DNA of 6,599 nucleotides from Nitrospira sp. (GTDB taxonomy: Bacteria > Nitrospirota > Nitrospiria > Nitrospirales > Nitrospiraceae): the NCBI GenBank assembly GCA_025363325.1, contig JANYEF010000410.1, forward strand, positions 1 through 6,599, in the 5' to 3' direction. Both the position numbers and the translations under genes were made by a program. The notes below the pieces were generated by a model, which saw only the letters and a program-made list of their open reading frames with translations, did no database searches and was not told the DNA's origin. Of the stretch, positions 1-5,505 are shown in pieces. Position 1 is the first letter of the stretch, and every line of letters starts with the position of its first letter.

Positions 1-1
1 G

Positions 2-217
2 ATCCGATTGTCAGAGAATCAGGAGGCGGCTGTGGCAAGTTACCGACAAGAGCTGGAAAAGTGTGGAACTGACGGGATTCCGTCGCTCGATGACGTCGAA
101 TCAGGCAAGCTGGTCGGTGCCGTCCTCCCCATGTCTGAGAAAGCGCAGATCCAGATGCGTAATAGCATCGAAGTCATCGATTACCTCCTCAATCAAGAGC
201 GCGTCGTCTGGAGCTGA
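2..217 (+). CDS. C-terminal part of an unrecognised protein (5' end outside window)
   Basis: The reading frame is open to the left edge (ATC CGA TTG TCA ...) and ends with TGA at 215-217, so this is the last 71 or so residues of a longer gene. The TTG at position 8 has no ribosome binding site and is unlikely to be the true start. The visible part is hydrophilic, with acidic and glutamine-rich helices (SENQEAAVASYRQELEKCG) and a tail ending in NQERVVWS. It has no membrane segment, signal peptide or cysteine cluster. I recognise no family from this fragment. The composition and the clean stop 38 bases before a repeat element favour a real gene end. A pure open-frame accident is possible but less likely. 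Confidence 0.55.
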   Translation: MRLSENQEAAVASYRQELEKCGTDGIPSLDDVESGKLVGAVLPMSEKAQIQMRNSIEVIDYLLNQERVVWS

Positions 218-255
218 CGACCGCGTTCCTCACTTCCTAAATCCCCCCGAATCTT

Positions 256-515
256 GCAGGATGCTGAAAAAGTCCGCCAGCGGCGTTCTCGCTCCGCTCA
301 CAGGGACCGTGAAACGTGAGGCGTGAAACGTGAAACGAGGGGTCAGCCGCGGAGCTGCGGCATTGCATGGGATAAGGCGCGTCTCGGCGCGCCAGGGTTG
401 GGCGGGTGAGAAGTCTGGCCTTTTTGAGCATCCTGCCTGGTGTTTTCCCCATGTGCCATCTGTGCGAACCATAGAAGCTCTCGCGTGACAACATAGCTTT
501 CCCGCAACCTGCTAA
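256..515. repeat. Interspersed composite repeat, copy 1 (MITE/REP-like)
   Basis: One end reads GCAGGATGCTGAAAAAGTCC (from 256) and the other, on the minus strand, TTAGCAGGTTGCGGGAAAG (from 515). An internal arm at 417-436 (reverse complement GCAGGATGCTCAAAAAGGCC) forms an inverted pair with the left end. Bases 257-292 match the reverse complement of 5675-5710 at all 36 positions. The right half (about 417-515) also aligns, with gaps, to 5506-5607 in inverted orientation. The two copies are therefore one repeat family. No transposase is encoded, so if mobile it is non-autonomous. The centre differs from copy 2 and contains a GTGAAACG string. The whole stretch 218-594 holds no convincing gene; the open frames on both strands here run through the repeat. 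Confidence 0.8.
308..337. repeat. GTGAAACG-type short tandem repeat, copy A
   Basis: The string is built of CGTGAAA and CGTGAGG units: CGTGAAACGTGAGG followed by CGTGAAACGTGAAACG. It lies inside the composite repeat at a point where the second composite copy (5506-5713) has unrelated sequence, so it looks like a nested insertion or replacement. Related strings occur at 1620-1649 and, inverted, at 1686-1701. Confidence 0.7.
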
Positions 516-525
516 AGTCGCCCTC

Positions 526-554
526 TTGACAGGCCTCTCGTGCCTTCGTACGCT
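526..554 (+). promoter_or_regulatory. Candidate sigma-70-type promoter for the GlcG-like/lipoprotein unit
   Basis: A perfect TTGACA (526-531) is followed after 17 bases by TACGCT (549-554). That hexamer keeps the first, second and last bases of the TATAAT consensus. It would place transcription start near 561, about 34 bases before the ATG at 595. The -35 box begins only 11 bases beyond the outer end of the composite repeat, so the promoter lies just outside it. The -10 box is weak, hence moderate confidence. Confidence 0.45.
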
Positions 555-581
555 CTTGTCGTACTTCTTCCCTTTATCACC

Positions 582-586
582 AGGAG
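582..586 (+). promoter_or_regulatory. Ribosome binding site AGGAG fixing the start at 595
   Basis: AGGAG ends 8 bases before the ATG at 595. It decides this start over an upstream in-frame TTG at 526, which lies in the -35 box of the candidate promoter, and over the internal ATG at 649, which has no such site. Confidence 0.7.
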
Positions 587-594
587 ACACACCG

Positions 595-1146
595 ATGGCA
601 TGCGTTCGCCTGCATCATAGGTTTTCTGTGGCTGTGGCGTATCGGTTCATGATTGCAACGGCGTTTGTGATGCTGATGCCTTATACGGTGCCGGCTTCTG
701 ATGAATTGCCGAAAGAGACAGTCTTGCCGATGGGTATGGCTGGCAAGGCGATCCAGGCCTCGTTGGATGCTTGCAACAAAGATGGCTACCGGGTGAGCGT
801 GTCGGTCGTGGATCGAGCCGGCGTGCTTCGCGCCATGGCCCGAGCCGATGGGGCCGGGCCGCATACGGTCGATAGTAGCAGGAAAAAGGCCTATACCGCG
901 GCGAGTCTCCGCCGTCCTACGACCGAATTGGCTGAGCTGATCAACAAGGTGCCGACCATGCAGGCTCTTCGCGAGATGAACGATCAGGTGCTGATGCTGG
1001 GAGGTGGGCTACCAATCGAGATCGGCGGTGAGATCGTCGGAGGGATTGGTGTCGGTGGGGCACCAGGTGCACACCTCGACGATGCCTGTGCCCAAGCAGG
1101 GCTGGACGCGATTGGCGCAGCGCCGAAAGTTCCAGCGCCCAAGTGA
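595..1146 (+). CDS. Exported GlcG/HbpS-family (DUF336) protein
   Basis: The product is 183 residues. It begins with a Sec-type signal peptide: a basic N-region, a hydrophobic run at about residues 19-30, and a likely cleavage after the VPA at 32-34. The mature part is one GlcG/HbpS domain. Recognisable family features are VSVSVVDRAGVLRAMARADGA (split here as VSVSVVDRAG at 67-76 and VLRAMARADGA at 77-87), a histidine at 90 before the KKAYTAAS helix (97-104), GGLPIEIGG (137-145) and VGGIGVGG (148-155) ahead of DDACAQAGL (162-170). Members include the GlcG protein of glycolate operons and heme-binding HbpS. The substrate or ligand of this one is unknown; heme or another small molecule in the periplasm is inferred from the family only. 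It is translationally coupled to the lipoprotein gene downstream through a GTGA overlap. The glc operon genes are not present, so a glycolate role is not supported. Confidence 0.9.
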   Translation: MACVRLHHRFSVAVAYRFMIATAFVMLMPYTVPASDELPKETVLPMGMAGKAIQASLDACNKDGYRVSVSVVDRAGVLRAMARADGAGPHTVDSSRKKAYTAASLRRPTTELAELINKVPTMQALREMNDQVLMLGGGLPIEIGGEIVGGIGVGGAPGAHLDDACAQAGLDAIGAAPKVPAPK

Positions 1147-1598
1147 GGCGCCGACACTGGTTGGCTGCCGTTGGGATCGTGGCAATGCTCTGCGGTGCTT
1201 GCAACAACACCGCTCCCGAACCGGCATCTGTGGATATTCCTTCGGCACAGGCCAAACTTGCCATTACTCGATCGGCGACCGACCCCTTCCTCTCCCGGCA
1301 CAGTCTCACATTGAGGGTCGAGGGAGCGGGAGGCTGCTCGTCTTCAACGGAGCTGTTCCCTAATACGGGATATGCGAGCCGGCGGAATCTCTATCAAGTG
1401 GGAACGGGTGTGCTCTACGTGGTGGGCCAATTCGATGCTCGGGTCATCGATTCTCTGCACTGCACGATCACACTTGCCGAGTTTCGCACTCTCGATCGCT
1501 ACGTGACTTTCCTCGGCAGCTTCGATGAGAACGAACAGAAGCAGTGGACCTACTTTCCCGCCAGTCAGCGGCCAGAACTCCCCTTTGAAAAACGGTGA
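1143..1598 (+). CDS. Small putative lipoprotein of unknown function
   Basis: The GTG start at 1143 shares bases with the TGA stop of the preceding gene (GTGA overlap). There is no good ribosome binding site, so translational coupling is likely. The product is 151 residues. Its N-terminus (three arginines, then a hydrophobic run at about 7-19) ends in LCGAC with Cys20 as the probable lipidated residue. The -3 position is Cys rather than the usual Leu, so the lipobox is imperfect. The linker after it (NNTAPEPAS) is typical of lipoproteins. The remaining 110 or so residues look like a small beta-rich domain with two cysteines (65 and 107) that could form a disulfide. I recognise no family. The arrangement suggests a shared job with the exported GlcG-like protein in the periplasm, which is an inference from position only. 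Confidence 0.75.
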   Translation: MRRRHWLAAVGIVAMLCGACNNTAPEPASVDIPSAQAKLAITRSATDPFLSRHSLTLRVEGAGGCSSSTELFPNTGYASRRNLYQVGTGVLYVVGQFDARVIDSLHCTITLAEFRTLDRYVTFLGSFDENEQKQWTYFPASQRPELPFEKR

Positions 1599-1619
1599 CC
1601 CCAGCTCAGCTCGGCGATT

Positions 1620-1649
1620 CGTGAGGCGTGAAACGTTAAACGTGAAAGG
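1620..1649. repeat. GTGAAACG-type short tandem repeat, copy B
   Basis: It starts 22 bases after the lipoprotein stop codon. It reads CGTGAGGCGTGAAACG, then TTAAACGTGAAAGG, closely matching 316-337 (CGTGAGGCGTGAAACGTG and so on). Its last ten bases, CGTGAAAGGT (1641-1650), have an exact reverse complement at 1692-1701, the inverted copy C. Confidence 0.65.
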
Positions 1650-1701
1650 TTTCGGAGGAAGAGCACTCGGCAGTCCTGTGTTTTTCGTTTCACCTTTCAC
1701 G
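1641..1701. repeat. Inverted repeat between convergent genes; possible bidirectional terminator
   Basis: CGTGAAAGGT (1641-1650) and ACCTTTCACG (1692-1701) are a perfect 10-base inverted pair separated by 41 bases, with a TTTTT run at 1681-1685. The right arm is repeat copy C (1686-1701) and overlaps the stop codon and last codons of the minus-strand dehydrogenase. A transcript from either side could fold here, but the loop is long and no U-tract follows the stem directly. Terminator function is weakly supported. Confidence 0.4.
1686..1701 (-). repeat. GTGAAACG-type repeat, copy C (inverted), spanning a stop codon
   Basis: On the minus strand this reads CGTGAAAGGTGAAACG, the same unit style as copies A and B but in opposite orientation. 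It includes the TGA stop of the dehydrogenase gene (1692-1690) and encodes part of its last residues. Confidence 0.6.
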
Positions 1702-2586
1702 GTCTTTGAAGGTAAGTTCAGAGACGGCGGACTTGTCCAGCTCGCCTTTGCCGAGTGCGACCAGTCGCAGGTATTGATCGTAGGTCGCTTGAGCTAACGG
1801 GGCGGTGAGCCCGGCGGTCTTCGCTAACGCGAGGGCGATGCCTGAGTCCTTGGCTGCATGGGCAGCAGAGAAGTAGCAGTCATGAGCGCGGTTTTGCATG
1901 TCCTCACCGTCCGTCTCCAACACGCGCGACGCGGCTCCTGTTTGGGCGAAGATGTCTCGCAACATCGTCAGATCGAGGCCGAGTGCTGCACCAAGCCCCA
2001 GCCCTTCGGCCAGTGCCGCAGTATTGCAGTTCATCACCATGTTGACGAGGGCTTTGACCTTCGCGGCCTCTCCTGCCGATCCGATATAGCGGAGGTGTGC
2101 GCTCAATTTTTCCAAGAGCGGCTTCGCTGACTCGAATACATCAGGACGCCCGCCGCACATGAGATAGAGCGTACCTTGGCGCGCCTGCGTAATGCTGCTG
2201 GCCATGCAGGCTTCGAGGCTCTGGCCTCCGCGTTGCGTCACCAGAGTTTCGACGTTGATGTGCACAGACGGTGAGAGGGTGGCACAGTTTATGAAGAGCC
2301 GATCTTTGGCGTGGCGGAGAAGGCTCTCCGTGTCGGTCGCGGAAAAGATGTGGTGCATCGCCGCGTCATCGGACACGACAGTGAAAATGATGGTTGCAAG
2401 TTCTGCGATTCGGGCCGGGGTGGCAGCCGCTTCACAGCCTAACTCGGTCGCAAGGTTGGTGGCCGTGGCGTGATCCCTGTCGTACAGGGCTACGATTGTT
2501 TCCTGTTGATCTCTCAAACGCCGGGCCATGTTGGCCCCCATTCGTCCGACTCCCACGAAGCCGATCCTCGAATGAGACTGCCTCAT
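1690..2586 (-). CDS. Beta-hydroxyacid dehydrogenase (3-hydroxyisobutyrate dehydrogenase / glyoxylate-succinic semialdehyde reductase type)
   Basis: The product is 298 residues from the ATG at 2586. The open frame extends 66 codons further upstream, but that extension has no family similarity and the Rossmann strand should lie near the N-terminus. An AAAGGG sequence 8 bases upstream is a plausible binding site. The N-terminal NAD(P)-binding domain carries GVGRMG (12-17), and strand 2 ends in YDRD (35-38). The all-helical C-terminal domain has the catalytic lysine region GEAAKVKALVNM with Lys176 and Asn182, and the conserved AAKDSGIAL (244-252). The AKVK..VNM pattern resembles glyoxylate and succinic semialdehyde reductases more than classical MmsB. 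The usual substrate loop DAPVSG is replaced by EACMAS (125-130), so the serine of the normal motif falls on alanine. The substrate cannot be named from sequence. The last codons (DRER and stop) lie in a GTGAAACG-type repeat. Confidence 0.85.
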   Translation of the reverse strand: MRQSHSRIGFVGVGRMGANMARRLRDQQETIVALYDRDHATATNLATELGCEAAATPARIAELATIIFTVVSDDAAMHHIFSATDTESLLRHAKDRLFINCATLSPSVHINVETLVTQRGGQSLEACMASSITQARQGTLYLMCGGRPDVFESAKPLLEKLSAHLRYIGSAGEAAKVKALVNMVMNCNTAALAEGLGLGAALGLDLTMLRDIFAQTGAASRVLETDGEDMQNRAHDCYFSAAHAAKDSGIALALAKTAGLTAPLAQATYDQYLRLVALGKGELDKSAVSELTFKDRER

Positions 2587-2670
2587 CTCTCTTGCCCTTT
2601 CGTTCGTGTTAGCATGCGGTCGCTTGAACGAGCGAGTGTAGCATACGCCTAAGAAGCCGATACAAAGCAA

Positions 2671-2680
2671 GGAAGGGAGG
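2671..2680 (+). promoter_or_regulatory. Strong ribosome binding site GGAAGGGAGG fixing a GTG start
   Basis: GGAGG at 2676-2680 sits 7 bases before the GTG at 2688. The nearer ATG at 2684 is in a frame that stops after 12 codons and encodes nothing recognisable, so the GTG is the start of the DUF3565-type gene. Confidence 0.7.
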
Positions 2681-2687
2681 TTCATGC

Positions 2688-2882
2688 GTGCATCAACCCA
2701 TTGTTGGATATCACTTGGATGAATTTGGCGATTGGGTGGCCGACCTACAATGTGGTCATGGTCAGCACGTGCGTCACCAGCCACCGATGACGAGTCGGCC
2801 CTGGGTCCTGACGGAGGAAGGCCGGAAACAGCATCTCGGAGAGACCTTGAAGTGCAAGAAGTGTGACGAGGCGGCCTGTTGA
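2688..2882 (+). CDS. DUF3565-type small protein, probable zinc binding
   Basis: The product is 64 residues starting at GTG. It matches my memory of the DUF3565 family almost end to end: IVGYHLDEFGDWVADLQCGH near the start, then QHVRHQPP (26-33), RPWVLTEEGR (37-46) and a C-terminal LKCKKCD (54-60). Cys22, His24, His27 and His30 together with Cys56 and Cys59 could bind zinc. This is inferred from the spacing and has not been shown. It has no signal peptide or membrane segment, so it is probably cytoplasmic. The biochemical role of the family is unknown. It is divergent from the dehydrogenase (101 bases between starts) and convergent with the epimerase (one base between stops), so it is probably transcribed alone. 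The start depends on the strong site at 2671-2680. Confidence 0.88.
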   Translation: MHQPIVGYHLDEFGDWVADLQCGHGQHVRHQPPMTSRPWVLTEEGRKQHLGETLKCKKCDEAAC

Positions 2883-2883
2883 A

Positions 2884-3990
2884 TTATTCGATGGTGGTGA
2901 CGTTCGGAGATGGTGCTGCGGCCATGTCGAGGCCGGGGTCTGACCAGGGTTGTAGATGTGGGCCTTCATATCGGTAGCCGCCCGTGACGGGATCACTTGC
3001 CAGCAAGAGTGGGGTGTCGAGGTCGAGCACCTCGAAGCCGCCGAGTCCCAGGACCAGGCTGAAGGAGCAGCCCATTGCAATGCGTGTTTCGACCATCCCG
3101 CCGATCATCAACTTGAGGCCGGATGCTTTGGTGAAGGAGGCAATCTCCACGGCTTCGGCGACGCCGGTCTTCATGATCTTGATGTTGATATAGTCAGCCG
3201 CGCCTCGGGCGACGACTGCTTGCGCGTCCGCGAGCGAGCGGACTGATTCATCCGCCGCGACAGGAATGCCGGTCTCTCGGCGGATAGCCGCCATGCTGTC
3301 GAGGTCGCCCCGCACCACCGGCTGTTCAAGCAGCACCATTTTCCCGCCGAATCTCTTCACCCCCTGCGCAAAGGTCAAGCAATCCTGGCGGGAGAAGCCC
3401 TGGTTGCCATCGCCGATGAACGAGATGTCTGGGAGTGCGAGATGCACGGCTTCCAGACGTCGAATGTCGTTCTCGACATCCTTGCCGACCTTCATTTTGA
3501 AAAGGCGAAACCCCTTCGCATGCCATCCTCGCGCCAGGGTGACGGTCTTGTCGAGGTCGGTGATGGGAATCGTGATGTCCGTCTTCCGCGCTCGTACATC
3601 CGCGCCACCCCAAAGTTGCCACATCGGGATGCTCGACGCTCGGCAGTAGGCATCGATGACGGCGGTTTCGAGTCCACAACGTGCGGCGGGATGAGTGAGC
3701 GCCTGTTCAGACAGTAATCGCCCAACTTCCTTGTAGCTTGCGGCTGAGCGACCAAGAACTGTCTCGCCGAGTTGGTGGAGTGCCGTAAGGCAGCTCTCAC
3801 GAGTTTCTCCTCCGACTTCAGGGAACGGCGCCGCTTCGCCATATCCCTGTGCGCCATTGGCCAGCGTGACTCGCAGAAAGACATTCTCCGCAATCGTTCG
3901 TGTGCCGGTGGCGACGACGAAGGGGTCAGTAATGGGGATGTCGACGGGCCAGTACTCGATTCTTCTGATTATGGGGGGGAGCGTGTGCAT
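2884..3990 (-). CDS. Dipeptide epimerase (L-Ala-D/L-Glu epimerase type, enolase superfamily)
   Basis: The product is 368 residues from ATG 3990; a TTG one codon earlier is possible. The enolase-superfamily N-terminal cap is followed by a TIM barrel with the expected residues. Catalytic lysines are in FKMKVG (Lys165, Lys167) and NIKIMK (Lys271). Metal ligands are Asp194 in GDGNQG, Glu222 in LEQP and Asp247 in ADES. The DLD of VLDLDTP (Asp323, Asp325) is the motif that in L-Ala-D/L-Glu epimerases holds the dipeptide amino group, which separates this protein from muconate cycloisomerase and o-succinylbenzoate synthase. The likely reaction is epimerisation of L-Ala-D-Glu or a related dipeptide during reuse of cell-wall peptides in the cytoplasm. 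The specificity is inferred. TGVAEA (275-280) replaces the more usual double glycine after the last lysine. There is no murein-peptide amidase or dipeptide transporter beside it. No clear ribosome binding site precedes the start. Confidence 0.9.
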   Translation of the reverse strand: MHTLPPIIRRIEYWPVDIPITDPFVVATGTRTIAENVFLRVTLANGAQGYGEAAPFPEVGGETRESCLTALHQLGETVLGRSAASYKEVGRLLSEQALTHPAARCGLETAVIDAYCRASSIPMWQLWGGADVRARKTDITIPITDLDKTVTLARGWHAKGFRLFKMKVGKDVENDIRRLEAVHLALPDISFIGDGNQGFSRQDCLTFAQGVKRFGGKMVLLEQPVVRGDLDSMAAIRRETGIPVAADESVRSLADAQAVVARGAADYINIKIMKTGVAEAVEIASFTKASGLKLMIGGMVETRIAMGCSFSLVLGLGGFEVLDLDTPLLLASDPVTGGYRYEGPHLQPWSDPGLDMAAAPSPNVTTIE

Positions 3991-4352
3991 CAATGGATAG
4001 ACGTTAGCAGGGCGAGCCCCTTCTCAAAATGCGTCGAAGATTCTTGGCGAGGCTGCATGTGGCGGATCTAGAGCGGTCTGCCCCGGTACATTTCGGTCAG
4101 TTATGTCGGGGTTGCTGGCCGCCTTTCCGATTGCTCGTGGGCGCACGAACTCGGGGCGTTGTCCACCAGCGAACAACTGTTCTGGAAACCGTTCCCGCAC
4201 GTTCGCCCAGCCTACCCTGTCTCGCGAAAGATTGACATCAAAACTTTAGTCGGTGTTGACCCTGGAGCGAGGCCAGAATTCTCCCGCAAGCGTTTCGGAT
4301 CGCGCACTGGTGTCCCCGCGTCGTTCGACCCTTGCCGTAAAAATGGATTTAC

Positions 4353-4380
4353 TTGAGCTGTAGCGATACCTCCGTATAGT
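4353..4380 (+). promoter_or_regulatory. Candidate sigma-70-type promoter for the membrane-protein gene
   Basis: TTGAGC (4353-4358) and TATAGT (4375-4380) are separated by 16 bases. The -10 box matches TATAAT at five of six positions and the -35 box matches TTGACA at four of six. Transcription would start near 4387, giving a short leader of about 18 bases before the ATG at 4405. Confidence 0.5.
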
Positions 4381-4392
4381 AAAGCCTTGTCT

Positions 4393-4396
4393 GGAG
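4393..4396 (+). promoter_or_regulatory. Ribosome binding site GGAG fixing the start at 4405
   Basis: GGAG ends 8 bases before ATG 4405. The in-frame TTG at 4387 lies at the predicted transcription start and upstream of this site, so it is not the start. Confidence 0.6.
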
Positions 4397-4404
4397 ACGC
4401 GCCC

Positions 4405-5316
4405 ATGAATGATCAGCAGACAATCACCGCGATTTTTGGTCTCGAAGAGTGCCTCGAACAGTACATTGCTGACTGCCGTAGCCGTGTGGACGGCTTTGTG
4501 CAACGGCATTTTTCACTTCAGGAAACCATCGCACTTCAAAAACAGTCGCTCGTGAGTGACCTGCTGTGCCATCCGGTCAATGCTCTGTGGGCAATTCCGT
4601 CTCTCTTTCTGAAAAAGCTCATCGAGGTACCGATGAAATTGGGCTGGCGCTCCGGTGCCGACCTGATGACTCTTGTGCCTGCGGGCCTCAAAACATGTTA
4701 TCAGAAAGAGATTGAACGGCTGATTGCCACTGATTTGCTGGAATGGCCCTGCACAATGGGTGATCGGCAGGCCTCGACGAATGGGCTTCTCGAACGCATC
4801 AAGCAGCACAAGCAGGTGGGTTCCCTTCGCGCATCAGGCGCTCTTTCGGACGAAGCTCTGAGGGAACTGTCCGACATCCCCCGCCTCATTGCCGAGCATT
4901 CTGCCGGCCGCGCATTGGTGCTCGATACTACGGCGACGGTGCTGACGCTGGTGACTGGATGGCTCTTCTTCGGCGATCACTCTCTCGGCATTTCAGGGAT
5001 GGGCGATCAGATTGCTGGAAAGAGGGCCAAAGACAAGGCAGCCTCCACGTTTATGTTCGGAGCCAGTCTCGGATCGACATTCTACTCAGTGTTTCCACCG
5101 AAGCCATCCTTCTGGGAAGTCGTGGGAGCCACGCTCATTGTAGGGCTGTTTATTACGGCGATGAGCCTTCTCGTTGGCCTGCTGAGTGATCCCTGTCTGA
5201 AACAGGTAGGCTTCCAGCATACGCAGCTGAACTCGCTGATCGATGCCGTGGAGGAGTCCTTGCATCGGCAATTACGAAAGCGCCTCAAGCCTGCCCTCAG
5301 ACAACTGGCGGCATGA
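4405..5316 (+). CDS. Membrane protein resembling DUF6635, unknown function
   Basis: The product is 303 residues. It has no signal peptide. The N-terminal two thirds are soluble-looking helices with a VQRHFSLQETIALQKQSLVS block (32-51), then HPVNALWAIPSLFLKKL (56-72). A glycine-rich, hydrophobic C-terminal part follows: a likely membrane segment at about 171-190, an amphipathic or re-entrant stretch FMFGASLGSTFYSVFPPKP (216-234), and a second membrane segment at about 237-261. The end is basic and helical (RQLRKRLKPALRQ). The order of blocks, especially the RHFSL region and the FxFGxxLGxxFYxxFP motif, resembles what I recall of the DUF6635 family. That assignment is from memory and only moderately sure. 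No catalytic motif is visible. It has its own promoter, and both neighbouring genes are in the opposite orientation, so it is probably monocistronic. Confidence 0.8.
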   Translation: MNDQQTITAIFGLEECLEQYIADCRSRVDGFVQRHFSLQETIALQKQSLVSDLLCHPVNALWAIPSLFLKKLIEVPMKLGWRSGADLMTLVPAGLKTCYQKEIERLIATDLLEWPCTMGDRQASTNGLLERIKQHKQVGSLRASGALSDEALRELSDIPRLIAEHSAGRALVLDTTATVLTLVTGWLFFGDHSLGISGMGDQIAGKRAKDKAASTFMFGASLGSTFYSVFPPKPSFWEVVGATLIVGLFITAMSLLVGLLSDPCLKQVGFQHTQLNSLIDAVEESLHRQLRKRLKPALRQLAA

Positions 5317-5350
5317 TGAGCAACGTGTCGTGAGTAACCGTCTCGCGAAA

Positions 5351-5472
5351 TAGCCCGCATTATTCATGTCGGTTCGTCGCGAAATCGCATAGAAGCCACA
5401 CGCCTCCAGCCCCGTGCCTCTCGCCTGAACATCTACGATTGCAGCAGAAATATTCATGAGTAATATGGGTTA
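5351..5472. mobile_element. MITE-like element with 18-bp imperfect terminal inverted repeats
   Basis: The left end is TAGCCCGCATTATTCATG (5351-5368). The right end, read on the minus strand from 5472, is TAACCCATATTACTCATG. They agree at 14 of 18 positions, and the unit is 122 bases. Each end begins with TA, which would fit a TA target duplication as made by IS630/Tc1-mariner-type transposases; this is an inference. It encodes no transposase and no convincing protein. It lies 34 bases after the membrane-protein stop and 33 bases before the second composite repeat, so 5317-5710 is a gene-free stretch filled by two repeat units. Confidence 0.6.
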
Positions 5473-5505
5473 AGGCGATTCGGCGTTTCTCTGCCAGTGT
5501 GTTCC

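Larger units (their letters stand above)
3991..4404. other. Intergenic region without a convincing gene
   Basis: This roughly 410-base stretch separates the divergent epimerase and membrane-protein genes. The longest open frame on the plus strand runs from 4072 to 4356 (about 94 codons). It has no ribosome binding site and only a TTG at 4159 as a possible start, and I recognise nothing in its translation. It could be a decayed gene fragment or untranslated sequence. The right end contains a promoter (4353-4380). I see no repeat, RNA gene or clear terminator hairpin. Confidence 0.5.

Noticed and set aside
256..515. CRISPR array made from the GTGAAACG strings
   Set aside because: The units are 7-9 bases, contiguous, and have no spacers of regular length; there are no cas genes.
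230..590. Minus-strand open frames of 80 and 117 codons
   Set aside because: They run through the interspersed repeat and promoter region, and their translations look like shadow frames of GC-rich repeats.
526..594. Longer GlcG-like protein starting at TTG 526
   Set aside because: This TTG is part of the TTGACA promoter box. The AGGAG site points to ATG 595, which also gives a proper signal peptide.
2587..2784. N-terminal extension of the dehydrogenase by 66 codons
   Set aside because: The extension has no family similarity and overlaps the divergent DUF3565-type gene. The Rossmann strand begins 7 residues after ATG 2586, as expected for the family.
4029..4235. A 68-codon plus-strand frame and a 64-codon minus-strand frame (4212-4406) in the gap
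   Set aside because: Neither has a ribosome binding site or a recognisable sequence, and the minus-strand frame covers the promoter of the membrane-protein gene.
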